DNA of 64,000 bases from Pseudobacteriovorax antillogorgiicola (GTDB lineage: Bacteria > Bdellovibrionota_B > Oligoflexia > Oligoflexales > Oligoflexaceae): assembly GCF_900177345.1 (NCBI RefSeq), contig NZ_FWZT01000010.1, forward strand, positions 124,001 through 188,000, written 5' to 3'. Positions 54,524 through 62,672 of this stretch are shown here, piece by piece. Under the pieces are notes generated by a model. It was not told the DNA's origin. It ran no database searches and was given only the letters and a program-made list of their open reading frames with translations. Position 1 is the stretch's first letter. Every line of letters starts with the position of its first letter. Both the position numbers and the translations under genes were made by a program.

Positions 54524-56293
54524 ATGGAACTACAAGAATCAAAACTGGCCGGTATCGGTACGATTCAGTGGGAAGACGAAGACACTGGTTTCGAGAACGA
54601 ATCCGACCTTAGCCAAGAGTTTGCCAACCTTCTAGACCAAGAAGAAGCGACCAATACAATCAAAGAAGGATCAATTGTAAACGGTACAGTTGTTCGCTTC
54701 ACCGAAGACACAGTCATCGTTGATATCGGTCACAAATCTGAAGGTGAAATCCCCAAAGGGGAGTTCAAGGCAGCTGATGGCGAGCTTTCTGTCAAAGAAG
54801 GCGATACTGTAGAAGTTTACCTTGATTCTTTTGAAGATAACGATGGTGAAATGGTTCTTAGCCGTGAGCGTGCTGAAATGCTTCGCGCTTGGGATCGTAT
54901 CTCCGACGCTTACGAAAACAACGAGATCGTTGAAGGTACCGTTGTTGCTCGTGTTAAAGGTGGCCTATCCGTTGATATCGGCGTGAAGGCTTTCCTTCCT
55001 GGGTCTCAGGTTGATCTTCGTCCTGTTCGCAACCTAGACAAGCTAATCGGCACTCAACTGAGCTTCAAAATCATCAAGTTCAACAAGAAACGTGGCAACA
55101 TCGTTCTAAGTCGCCGTGTCCTCCTTGAGCAAGATCGCGAGAAGCTTCGCAGCGAAACTCTTTCCAACCTCAAAGAAGGTGCGGAACTTAAGGGTATCGT
55201 TAAAAATATCACTGATTACGGTGCGTTCATCGATCTCGGTGGCATCGACGGCCTTCTACATATCACAGACATGTCTTGGGGACGTATTAACCACCCATCA
55301 CAGATGTTCGAAGTTGGTCAAGAAATCGAAGTTAAGGTTCTTAGCTACGACGAAGGTCGCCAGCGTGTTTCCCTTGGTTACAAGCAGCTTCAAACTGATC
55401 CATGGTTGACTGTTGCAGAGCGTTACAACGTTGACTCTCGCGCCAAAGGTACTGTTGTTAGCTTGACCGATTACGGTGCATTCGTTGAGATGGAGCAAGG
55501 CGTTGAAGGCTTGATCCACATCAGCGAAATGTCTTGGTCTAAGCGCATCAAGCACCCTTCCAAAGTTGTTCAAGTTGGCGACGAAGTTGAAGTTGTCATC
55601 CTTGCGATGGACATCGAAAACCGTCGTATCAGCCTTGGCATGAAGCAAATCGAGCCTAACCCCTGGGAAGTTGTTAAAGAGAAGTACCAAGAAGGCGATA
55701 TCATCGCTGGTAAGATCCGCAACATCACAGACTTTGGTATCTTCGTTGGTATCGAAGACGGTATCGACGGCCTGATCCACATCTCTGACATCAGCTGGAC
55801 AGACCGCATCAACCACCCTGCTGACAAGTTCAAGAAGGGTGACGAAGTAGAAGCTAAGATCCTTCAAATCGATGCCGAAAACGAAAGATTCTCTCTTGGT
55901 ATCAAGCAACTATCTGAAGATCCTTGGGCGAAAGCGGCTGTTGATATGCCTGCTGGAACCAAAGGAACTGGTCGCGTAACTAAAGTTACTGACTTCGGCG
56001 CATTCGTAGAAATCTCTGAAGGCATCGAAGGCATGATTCACATCAGCGAGCTTTCTGAAGATAACGTCGAGCGCGTTGAAGATGCAGTTAAAGAAGGCGA
56101 CGAGATCGACTTCGTAGTTCTTGCTACTGACAGCGAAGAGCGCCGCTTCTCACTTTCTCGCAAAGCTCTAATCAAGCAGCTAGAAGGTGAAGAGCTTAAC
56201 AACTACATCAACCAAGTTGCAGAGCCTAAGACTGGTCTAGCTGATGCATTCGCAAAAGCTAAAGCTGCTGCCGAAGAAAAAGACGGCGAATAA
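54524..56293 (+). CDS. rpsA: Ribosomal protein S1
   Basis: A 589-residue S1 with six S1/OB repeats (E. coli 557). Repeats 3-6 show the typical ITDYGAFIDLGGIDGLLHIT, LTDYGAFVEMEQGVEGLIHI, ITDFGIFVGIEDGIDGLIHI and VTDFGAFVEISEGIEGMIHI. It binds mRNA on the 30S and aids initiation. AGGAG lies 12 bases before ATG 54524, somewhat far. Strong codon bias (GTT, GGT, CTT) suggests high expression. cmk, a usual neighbour, is not present. Ends in a strong terminator. Confidence 0.97.
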   Translation: MELQESKLAGIGTIQWEDEDTGFENESDLSQEFANLLDQEEATNTIKEGSIVNGTVVRFTEDTVIVDIGHKSEGEIPKGEFKAADGELSVKEGDTVEVYLDSFEDNDGEMVLSRERAEMLRAWDRISDAYENNEIVEGTVVARVKGGLSVDIGVKAFLPGSQVDLRPVRNLDKLIGTQLSFKIIKFNKKRGNIVLSRRVLLEQDREKLRSETLSNLKEGAELKGIVKNITDYGAFIDLGGIDGLLHITDMSWGRINHPSQMFEVGQEIEVKVLSYDEGRQRVSLGYKQLQTDPWLTVAERYNVDSRAKGTVVSLTDYGAFVEMEQGVEGLIHISEMSWSKRIKHPSKVVQVGDEVEVVILAMDIENRRISLGMKQIEPNPWEVVKEKYQEGDIIAGKIRNITDFGIFVGIEDGIDGLIHISDISWTDRINHPADKFKKGDEVEAKILQIDAENERFSLGIKQLSEDPWAKAAVDMPAGTKGTGRVTKVTDFGAFVEISEGIEGMIHISELSEDNVERVEDAVKEGDEIDFVVLATDSEERRFSLSRKALIKQLEGEELNNYINQVAEPKTGLADAFAKAKAAAEEKDGE

Positions 56294-56316
56294 GACTTAG
56301 TACTAGCATTAAGATC

Positions 56317-56350
56317 AAGGGCCCGGTTAGAATTTTAACCGGCCCTTTTT
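56317..56350 (+). terminator. Intrinsic terminator of rpsA
   Basis: GGGCCCGGTTA (56319-56329) pairs with TAACCGGCCC (56336-56345), one C bulged, 6-base loop, followed by TTTTT. Confidence 0.9.
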
Positions 56351-56367
56351 CTATTTAGGAGACTTCC

Positions 56368-56700
56368 ATGGGATATTTTCGAAAACTTCCCATTTTCCTC
56401 TTTATGCTAGTGACTCTTTGGTATGTAGGGCTTTTTTGTTATTTTAACCAAGTTAGCATTCGCATTGAGATTCCATATATCGGCATCTTTAGTATCGCCA
56501 GCGCCATTGTATTTTTGGTATCTTTCTTAAGTGGGGCGATTTTTGCCGCTTTCTTTTTTGGTTACGATGCCTTGCGCAAATATATTTCCCTTCGCAGAAG
56601 TGTGAAACAGCTGGAACAACTTCGTAAAGAAACAGAGACCAAGGCTAGCCTTGAGCCAGTCATCGCTGAAACTCCCAAGGACCAGGAGCCGGCTGTTTAG
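56368..56700 (+). CDS. LapA-domain inner-membrane protein
   Basis: A 110-residue protein with two TM helices (about 8-28 and 40-70) and a C-terminal cytoplasmic coiled coil (SVKQLEQLRKETETK). FNQVSIRIEIP between the helices and the Gly-containing second helix match the LapA/YciS family, which works with LapB to control LpxC and so LPS synthesis in E. coli. lapB is not adjacent. AGGAG lies 8 bases ahead of ATG 56368. Confidence 0.8.
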   Translation: MGYFRKLPIFLFMLVTLWYVGLFCYFNQVSIRIEIPYIGIFSIASAIVFLVSFLSGAIFAAFFFGYDALRKYISLRRSVKQLEQLRKETETKASLEPVIAETPKDQEPAV

Positions 56701-56709
56701 ATTCTCGGC

Positions 56710-56736
56710 TTGACGTTCTATTCTATTCGATATAAC
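56710..56736 (+). promoter_or_regulatory. Candidate promoter ahead of rsmB
   Basis: TTGACG (56710-56715) and TATAAC (56731-56736), spacer 15, which is short. Apart from a TTGACA at 56795-56800 without a good -10, I see nothing else in the 241 bases to rsmB. Confidence 0.3.
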
Positions 56737-56941
56737 GCAAGGCTTACGATAACTGGGTGGCAGTTTCCCATTGCTTTCCCGGAGGCTAGATGCATTGACA
56801 TGCAAAATATGAGAAAATCATTCCATTAAGGAAGGAAAACCAACAAGCTGACTGCAAGACTCGAAAGCCTTTCAAAGCTGGGAGTCGAACCACCGCTCCG
56901 CACATTCCTTCATTAATATTACCCAATTTAAGGAGACTCAG

Positions 56942-58315
56942 TTGGGCCTATCTTTGGCAAGGGAGATCGCATACGACTCATTCGTCGCGGTCATGGAAAA
57001 GAAGAAGAAACCCGAGGATGTACTTGGAGAATATTACAAGATACACGACAAGAAACTAAAGCGATTAGATCGTAATTTCATCAAAGAGATCTTATACGGC
57101 AGCCTCCGCTGGAATGCCAAACTCTTCTGGATTTTACAAAACACTTCGAAACGAGACTTGAACAAGGCCAGCCCCGAGATTCGCGCAGCGCTTGTAGCCG
57201 GCACCTATCAGATTTACTACATGGATCGGGTTCCTGACCGCGCGGCTGTGAACGAGAGCGTTGAGTACATTCGGAAAAAAGGTCAGGCCAGTGCCTGCTC
57301 TTTTGTAAATGGCATCCTCAGGCAAATTTCGCGACGTGCGGAGTACTTTGCAAAGCCTGATAAGAAAACACAGGCGGCTGATTATCTTGCTCTCCAGTTT
57401 TCCCACCCGAAGTGGTTGGTCCAACGCTGGATGAAGCATTTCAAGTTCGAAAAGCTTGAGGTGATGCTGGCCGCCAACAATCAGCCACCACCCATGAGTA
57501 TCCGAATCAACTCGCTCAAGATTGACCTTGAGGAAACACGGACATTCCAAGAGCGCCTTCTTAGAGAAGAGAAAACCCACTCAGACAAGCGCTTCCTGAG
57601 AAGTGCTTTGCGTCTGAAAGAGGCTCCAAAGTTTGCCGCTCCGAGTTTATTTTCTCAGGGATATTATACGGTTCAAGATGAGTCATCCCAGTTGATCGGC
57701 TTTCTAGTGGATCCTCAAGAAGGGGAAACTGTTGTCGATGCTTGCGCTGGCCCTGGAGGCAAATTATCGCACATCTATGAGCTAGGCGCCGAAAAGATCA
57801 CACTTATTGCTATCGAAAAGGATGATGAGCAGCTACGACGAGCCCAGGAAAACATGGAGCGCATGGGTCATGATCAATTGGAATGGGTGCAAACCGACTT
57901 TTTAGAGTGGAAGGCCCGGAAGAAGGCCGATAAACTCCTACTAGACGCTCCTTGTACTGGCCTTGGTGTGCTGCGACGCCACCCTGAAGGTAAGTGGCAT
58001 AAGAGCCCGGATGATTTAGACGGGGTGATTGACACCCAATATGCTATGATCAAACACGGTTTGACGAGGTTGAAAGTTGGCGGAGAATTGATCTATTCAG
58101 TCTGCTCATTCGAGCGAGCTGAAACAGAGGATCATTTAAACCGCATCGTTGATGAGTATGGCGACAAGATCGAAATCATATCTCCTGTATCCAGGCTTCC
58201 TGACTACTTTAAGAAGTATGTCACCCGCCAGAACTATTTGGCAGTTTATGCTGGGAACCAGGATGATATGGACGGCTTTGGAGCATTCATCATCAAGCTT
58301 CGTAAAAAGATATAG
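56942..58315 (+). CDS. rsmB: 16S rRNA m5C methyltransferase, RsmB family
   Basis: A 457-residue enzyme: N-terminal NusB-like RNA-binding domain (about 1-145, with DRAAVNESVEYIRKKG), then a Nop2/Sun methyltransferase. SAM site VVDACAGPGGKLSHI, motif IV LLDAPCTGLGVLRRHPEGKW and motif VI YSVCSFERAETEDHL with the catalytic Cys. E. coli RsmB makes m5C967. The start is TTG 56942, preceded by AAGGAG at 8 bases. The PLD-like gene follows after 13 bases. Confidence 0.93.
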   Translation: MGLSLAREIAYDSFVAVMEKKKKPEDVLGEYYKIHDKKLKRLDRNFIKEILYGSLRWNAKLFWILQNTSKRDLNKASPEIRAALVAGTYQIYYMDRVPDRAAVNESVEYIRKKGQASACSFVNGILRQISRRAEYFAKPDKKTQAADYLALQFSHPKWLVQRWMKHFKFEKLEVMLAANNQPPPMSIRINSLKIDLEETRTFQERLLREEKTHSDKRFLRSALRLKEAPKFAAPSLFSQGYYTVQDESSQLIGFLVDPQEGETVVDACAGPGGKLSHIYELGAEKITLIAIEKDDEQLRRAQENMERMGHDQLEWVQTDFLEWKARKKADKLLLDAPCTGLGVLRRHPEGKWHKSPDDLDGVIDTQYAMIKHGLTRLKVGGELIYSVCSFERAETEDHLNRIVDEYGDKIEIISPVSRLPDYFKKYVTRQNYLAVYAGNQDDMDGFGAFIIKLRKKI

Positions 58316-58328
58316 GAGCTTTTTGCTT

Positions 58329-59279
58329 GTGACTGCCCCAGTTTTTAAATTGGTTAAAACGGCACTTGCCGAGACATTCGCCTCAAAAACTGGGGGCCCA
58401 CCAGGGTATTTCAAAAGCATCACGGCCGTCGGTCTACTATTGCTTAGTCTAGGCGCTTCTAGTCGACACTCGATGGCAGCCACCTCCTCACCTCGGGCCC
58501 CTCAGGTGCCCCAAAAAACCCCAGGCCCAGCGCAGGAGAGCTTTAGCGACTTCAAGAGCCTACGGGCTCGACTCTTAAACCTTATTGGCTCCGCCCAAAA
58601 ACGGGTGATTTTGGTTTCAGACTTTCTAACAGATGGAGATATTTCCTCAGCGCTATACCTAGCCAAGTACCGTAAGGTGAATGTAAATGTCTTACTCGGC
58701 AAACGAAAAGCTAATCGCTACCTTTCGCGGGTGCGATTCCTGAATCAGCAAGGTATTTCTGTATCTCATCGCCCTCTAAGCTTGCCGATTAAAGCTCCTA
58801 CGGTTCTTCTGGTAGACAATCAGCTCTATACAGTGACGCGAGACCTCGACGTTCTTAGGCCTGAAATGGGATCGACCTTAAGCCAAGTCGCACCTGCTCC
58901 CATGAATGAGTTTCTAAAGGCTTTGATCGCAGCCTTCAAGAACCAACGTAGCCTTCGCTCGACACCTCTACCTCAAGTAGGACGACCACGACGACATAAG
59001 GCTGTGAGCCAACGATACCCCAAACCCTATAGGGTCAACCCTGATCGTGGCTATAACTACGATCGATACCGACCAGCTGCAAAGCCTGACAACGTCCCAA
59101 CTCGCCTGCCGAAAGATACAGTTTATCAGAAACGCCAAAAACAGAAGATCTTAGATCAAGAGAAAAAGCTCCAAGACCAACAAATACTTGAAAACGAAGC
59201 GTTAGAAGAAAGCAAAGAACCCTCGTCGCATCATCATGACGATGTCATGGATCAATCATATCCGGAGGATACTCAATGA
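58329..59279 (+). CDS. Exported PLD-like protein lacking catalytic residues
   Basis: A 316-residue protein. N-terminal signal/anchor (ITAVGLLLLSLGASSRHSMA), then a phospholipase D-like half domain (about 65-200): RVILVSDFLTDGDISSALYL, VNVNVLLGKRK, FLNQQGISVSHRP, TVLLVDNQLYTVTRD. At the place of HxK-x4-D the residues are A-P-T-VLLV-D, so His and Lys are missing and it cannot be an active PLD. The last 110 residues are basic, Arg/Pro/Tyr- then Gln/Glu-rich, with a His cluster (SSHHHDDV). The start is GTG 58329, AGGAG 10 bases ahead. Overlaps the next lipoprotein by 4 bases. Confidence 0.7.
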   Translation: MTAPVFKLVKTALAETFASKTGGPPGYFKSITAVGLLLLSLGASSRHSMAATSSPRAPQVPQKTPGPAQESFSDFKSLRARLLNLIGSAQKRVILVSDFLTDGDISSALYLAKYRKVNVNVLLGKRKANRYLSRVRFLNQQGISVSHRPLSLPIKAPTVLLVDNQLYTVTRDLDVLRPEMGSTLSQVAPAPMNEFLKALIAAFKNQRSLRSTPLPQVGRPRRHKAVSQRYPKPYRVNPDRGYNYDRYRPAAKPDNVPTRLPKDTVYQKRQKQKILDQEKKLQDQQILENEALEESKEPSSHHHDDVMDQSYPEDTQ

Positions 59280-59791
59280 CTACCGCAAAGCTTTACCTTA
59301 AGCTGATCGTCTCGTTTCTAATTTTGGCGGGTTGTACAAGCATGTGCGGCAAGGGGCGCAAGGACCTTACTCCCGAAGAGGTGGTACAAGCCTATCTTGA
59401 TATCTCCTTGAACATGACTGATTTGGGGCAAAGGGTCCAGTTACTCAATCTTACAACCGGCTCATTGCATGCAGCTATTGAAAAGGCTTCGGACGAAACC
59501 GTCAGCAAGGCCTTCATCGACAAACGTTATCATTTGGAAGCTTATTCCGTGGTTGAGCGCCGCGACCGGACTCCCAGAGAAACTGAAATCACTTTTGTGT
59601 TAACTTACCGAGACCTGGGGAACAATCCGGACCAAGCGCCTGCAGAAGCCGCCCAAATTACAACAGAAAACACCGTTGCCGTCGTCAAATACAAAGGCGC
59701 GTGGGCGATTCGTGATGTTTTAGGAAAAAATACAACAATCGACTTCCCGACCCAGCAAGGGGCCGAGATCAAGCCATCGACCGCTCCTTAA
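59276..59791 (+). CDS. Lipoprotein, unknown (NTF2-like candidate)
   Basis: A 171-residue lipoprotein: signal LKLIVSFLILAGCTSMCG (lipobox LAGC). The mature part begins LTPEEVVQAYLDISLNM, followed by strands AYSVVERRDRTPRETEITFV and NTVAVVKYKGAWAI, a layout like DUF4878/NTF2-like lipoproteins. That call is by pattern only. Its ATG overlaps the PLD-like gene's stop (ATGA), so the two are co-translated and may act together. Its end overlaps the next opposite-strand gene by 4 bases. Confidence 0.7.
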   Translation: MTTAKLYLKLIVSFLILAGCTSMCGKGRKDLTPEEVVQAYLDISLNMTDLGQRVQLLNLTTGSLHAAIEKASDETVSKAFIDKRYHLEAYSVVERRDRTPRETEITFVLTYRDLGNNPDQAPAEAAQITTENTVAVVKYKGAWAIRDVLGKNTTIDFPTQQGAEIKPSTAP

Positions 59792-60993
59792 GAGGCGCGA
59801 GCCACTGTTTGATGGCCAAGGAACGTGGCCTGATAGATAGGTTTGGTTTTGTCTGCCTTGGCAAAGCTTGGCTTTCGCCCTCGTTTCGAGGAGCGGAAGC
59901 CATCAGCCTCGTCGATCACCTGCTCCGCATTCTGTGCATCAAGCAGCTTGCCAACGAGGTTCCGGAAGTTCTCCCGAATACCTTTGTCATTGCTTAATAT
60001 CTTGATCAGCTCGTTTCGGAAAGGGTCCTCAGCAAACGCTCCAATGGCACACATAATCTCGCGACCGAGATCTTTATGATTCACTTCTGAGACGATCTTC
60101 AAGAGAACACCGAGATGTTGCAGAAAAACTCGCCGTGCCAGGACCTGCTCGTTCTGAGGCTGCGATACCAGATGGCCCGTAAGCGTTTGGATGAATAGCG
60201 CAAAACGCTCTGGCTTCTTCAGCATGTAGTACTTCCATGTCTCATGAAGAATCTTTTGGCAGTGATTATCTGCTTCCAATATATAGGGTGTGTTTTCGAG
60301 TAGAAACTGAAGGGCAACGGCCTCCGTTTTCTTGTTGAAAAGCAAGGTAAAAAGGTGCTCCAGAACAGTGTGCCCGAAACGCCCCATGATCCGGTTAAAA
60401 CCGGGCTTGTGTGATTTACCCTTTTCCAAAGATCCGAAGTAATGAACTAGACTTAATCGGATACAATTATTATTGCTGTTTGACACAGATAGAAGGTAAG
60501 TCGAGATATGATCAAGGACCTTGTTAGTATTCAGGGTCTCGTCGTCTGCGTACTCTTGCTGGATAGATTGAATCAGATTGCCAAGCTCGCAGATCAACGC
60601 CACTGCGATTGAAAAAATATCTTCGTAGTGCTCGGAATCTGAGATCTCGGCTGTGATCGCTAACTCAACCAAGGTCTCGCATGCTTCCATGGGATTCGGC
60701 TGCTGGACGAGTTCTTCCAAAAACGCGTTCAGCACGACCTCTTCCTGGCTATTGGCAAGAAGAACAAGAAGGCTCTCGATAAGAATTTCTTCAGGAAGGC
60801 GAGATTCCACTCGCTCCGCCAGGCGTACTGCGATGTATCGCACTAGCTCCTGCATGCCATCGTTATCAAGGACCTTTTTTAAAGGCCTTGTATCTTTCCA
60901 CGACAGAAGAACCCCCATATCCACCAGATTCTTGGCTTCATCAAGATTCTTTGCTGTCTTCCAGGAGCTTGTAACTTCGCCCATTGTTTCCAT
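59788..60993 (-). CDS. Helical-repeat protein, unknown function
   Basis: A 401-residue protein, almost entirely alpha-helical with repeat-like pairs (LPEEILIESLLVLLANSQEE, VVLNAFLEELVQQP, LEHLFTLLFNKKTEAVALQ), resembling armadillo/HEAT solenoids. The C-terminal 45 residues are basic and unstructured (SSKRGRKPSFAKADKTKP). No signal peptide, so cytoplasmic. AGGGAG precedes ATG 60993. It lies 41 bases after the GYF-PilZ gene, same strand, and could be its effector. The leader hairpin at 61009-61024 lies between. Confidence 0.7.
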   Translation of the reverse strand: METMGEVTSSWKTAKNLDEAKNLVDMGVLLSWKDTRPLKKVLDNDGMQELVRYIAVRLAERVESRLPEEILIESLLVLLANSQEEVVLNAFLEELVQQPNPMEACETLVELAITAEISDSEHYEDIFSIAVALICELGNLIQSIQQEYADDETLNTNKVLDHISTYLLSVSNSNNNCIRLSLVHYFGSLEKGKSHKPGFNRIMGRFGHTVLEHLFTLLFNKKTEAVALQFLLENTPYILEADNHCQKILHETWKYYMLKKPERFALFIQTLTGHLVSQPQNEQVLARRVFLQHLGVLLKIVSEVNHKDLGREIMCAIGAFAEDPFRNELIKILSNDKGIRENFRNLVGKLLDAQNAEQVIDEADGFRSSKRGRKPSFAKADKTKPIYQATFLGHQTVARAS

Positions 60994-60998
60994 GTATA

Positions 60999-61024
60999 TC
61001 TCCCTTTCAAGGGCATGCGCCCTT
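60999..61024 (-). promoter_or_regulatory. Intercistronic hairpin that may compete with the ribosome site
   Basis: AAGGGC (61009-61014) and GCCCTT (61019-61024) form a perfect stem with ATGC loop. In minus-strand RNA the CCCT of this stem could instead pair with AGGG of the following ribosome site (AGGGAG) through a 4-base loop. Confidence 0.35.
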
Positions 61025-61034
61025 AGTCATCGCA

Positions 61035-61586
61035 TTAACCAGCCCGATTAAGTTCCTCTACTAATCGATGTATATCTTCTCGAGCCTTGTCTGGAATCTC
61101 GACAAACTGAAGACCGTAGCCCACAGGGTAGCGAGAATCACTGTTGTAGCGAACAACCACGGCCTCAGCATTGAATGCCTTATCGAGACCGTTGCATCTG
61201 ACCGAGAGCTTCAACTGCTCTCCAACTGTAAAGAGTTCTTCCCTGGTTTCCACAAAGATCCCTGTTTCTGAAATATTTACTCCCGATCCAACTGTGAGCT
61301 GACCGTTGTTGTGAACAGCCACCCGACCTTTGACGCTAGCCCGGGGAGAATTAGCACGGCGCCGCTCCATAGCTTCTGGATCTGGTGGAGCCTCTGCCCC
61401 ACTATCCGCGGCAACTCCTAGTTCTTCTAGGCCATCCTCTAACGGCCTCCAGTCTTTCCAGCCGACCTTGAAAATGAACCCCTCTTGGGAGATCATTTTA
61501 TTAGTCATAAGCTGATGCACCTGCTGCGTGTCAAAAGGCCCGATCTGCTGTCCGTTTTGATAGAGGTACCAAACCTGTTCACTCAT
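61035..61586 (-). CDS. GYF_2-PilZ two-domain protein
   Basis: A 183-residue cytoplasmic protein. Residues 4-50 are a GYF_2 (DUF4339) domain: WYLYQNGQQIGPFDTQQVHQ, then GWKDWRPL. Residues 73-180 are a PilZ domain with ERRRANSPR and NISETGIFVET (the NxSxxG motif) and PVGYGLQFVE. PilZ normally binds c-di-GMP through RxxxR and D/NxSxxG; here the first motif has altered Arg spacing, so binding is uncertain. GGAG lies about 9 bases ahead of ATG 61586. Confidence 0.85.
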   Translation of the reverse strand: MSEQVWYLYQNGQQIGPFDTQQVHQLMTNKMISQEGFIFKVGWKDWRPLEDGLEELGVAADSGAEAPPDPEAMERRRANSPRASVKGRVAVHNNGQLTVGSGVNISETGIFVETREELFTVGEQLKLSVRCNGLDKAFNAEAVVVRYNSDSRYPVGYGLQFVEIPDKAREDIHRLVEELNRAG

Positions 61587-61719
61587 TGCGAAAAGCTCCG
61601 CGTCGGCTATTCAAGTCAACAAAATATGGCTAAGTCAGCGGAAAGAATTTACTTAGCTGATTAATTGCCACAACCCATAGGTAAAATCGGCCATCTTGCC
61701 ACAATACTTTAGGCGATTC

Positions 61720-61747
61720 TTAAACTTTATTTTTTTTCGCTTATAAA
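61720..61747 (+). promoter_or_regulatory. Candidate sigma70-type promoter
   Basis: TTAAAC (61720-61725), 16 bases, TATAAA (61742-61747), in a T-rich context, 41 bases ahead of ATG 61789. Confidence 0.45.
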
Positions 61748-61788
61748 TACTGGGTGTTAACACATCAAATATTAGGGGAGTATTCTGC

Positions 61789-62364
61789 ATGAATTTTCGA
61801 GTTTTGCTGAGTAGCTGCTTATTTTTACTAGTGGCAGCTCTTTCAGAAGTAAGATTGCAGGCTCGTGACAAGGCCGATAAACTAGAGCTTTTACCCATAG
61901 ATCAGAGTCCTAAGCCTTCAGAATGGCAACTATTTATGAAGCTAGCCATCGAAGATCGGGAGGCATTCTGGAAGTATCACAAAAATAGGGGCAAAACCCT
62001 CGGCGATTGGGCGTGGGAATGGCGCTTGGCTTGGGTAAGGGTTTGCGGTCGTAGCGAGAGGCTCTACTGCGGTGAAATCCTTGAAAGGTCGTTGCAAGAT
62101 CCCGCGGTGGTGGTGCGAGCGGAAGCAGCGACCACCATTGGAACTCGTTTCGAAGGGACGGGCTACAAAAAGGCAGCAGACCTTCTCGTCGCCGCGTACC
62201 TGAACCCAGAGAACCATCGGAACAGAAAACCCCTCTGGGTGCAGTTTCGTATACTGGAAGCCATGAAAAAAATTGGCGGGCAAGATCTTATGACAAAGGG
62301 GACCATGCTTGCTCGCCAAGACCCCGCAACTCTCAGCTACTGGAAAAAGCTCAATAAAATTTAG
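61789..62364 (+). CDS. Exported HEAT-repeat-like protein
   Basis: A 191-residue protein with signal peptide (VLLSSCLFLLVAALSEVRLQA) and a helical mature part. LQDPAVVVRAEAATTIGTRF is a HEAT-type repeat, followed by AADLLVAAYLNPENHRNRK and WVQFRILEAMKKIGG. Two Cys (RVCGRSERLYCGE) may form a disulfide. Probably periplasmic. GGGGAG lies 8 bases ahead of ATG 61789. It ends 68 bases before the tRNA and may be the last core gene before the integrated element. Confidence 0.75.
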   Translation: MNFRVLLSSCLFLLVAALSEVRLQARDKADKLELLPIDQSPKPSEWQLFMKLAIEDREAFWKYHKNRGKTLGDWAWEWRLAWVRVCGRSERLYCGEILERSLQDPAVVVRAEAATTIGTRFEGTGYKKAADLLVAAYLNPENHRNRKPLWVQFRILEAMKKIGGQDLMTKGTMLARQDPATLSYWKKLNKI

Positions 62365-62366
62365 CC

Positions 62367-62396
62367 TTGACGAAAGCCTACAGATGCGAGTATTAA
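62367..62396 (+). promoter_or_regulatory. Promoter for tRNA-Arg
   Basis: TTGACG (62367-62372), 18 bases, TATTAA (62391-62396), 36 bases before the tRNA. Confidence 0.45.
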
Positions 62397-62431
62397 GTTA
62401 CACCTTCCAAGTTCTTTGGAAGCGTATCCAC

Positions 62432-62508
62432 GGAGGCATAGCTCAGCTGGATAGAGCACCAGATTTCTAATCTGGCGGTCGCAGGTTCAAGTCCTGCTGC
62501 CTTCGCCA
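62432..62508 (+). tRNA. tRNA-Arg (anticodon UCU)
   Basis: A complete 77-base cloverleaf with encoded CCA. Acceptor GGAGGCA pairs with TGCCTTC (one G-U), D arm with AGCTCAGCTGGATAGAGC, anticodon stem CCAGA/TCTGG around TTTCTAA (anticodon TCT, reads AGA/AGG), T arm GCAGG-TTCAAGT-CCTGC. Discriminator G, CCA at 62506-62508. Its 3' end is probably the attachment site of the element to its right. Confidence 0.97.
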
Positions 62509-62672
62509 CTTTCTCCATTGATTACAATATATTAAGCAGATACGACAAAAGTAGTGGTTCCATCGAATGGTTCCAGTGGTTACCTTCAACTTCACTTAAC
62601 TCACACCTATCGCAGTCAACTCTATTAATATTAATTTATTATTCGTAAATTTAGTATCTTAGCCGGCCTAGC

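Noticed and set aside
55298-55909. 203-codon minus-strand frame inside rpsA
   Set aside because: A mirror frame produced by the biased codons of the S1 repeats; rpsA is certain.
56860-56910. tRNA T-arm-like stretch (GGTTCGACTCCC on the minus strand)
   Set aside because: The flanking bases do not form a 5-bp T stem, and no acceptor or anticodon arm can be built; not a tRNA or clear remnant.
57900-57940. GCCGATAA words inside coding sequence (rsmB, also recD2 and the HEAT-type gene)
   Set aside because: They encode Ala-Asp-Lys in frame, lack a TAAA at the right distance and lie inside genes; not promoters.
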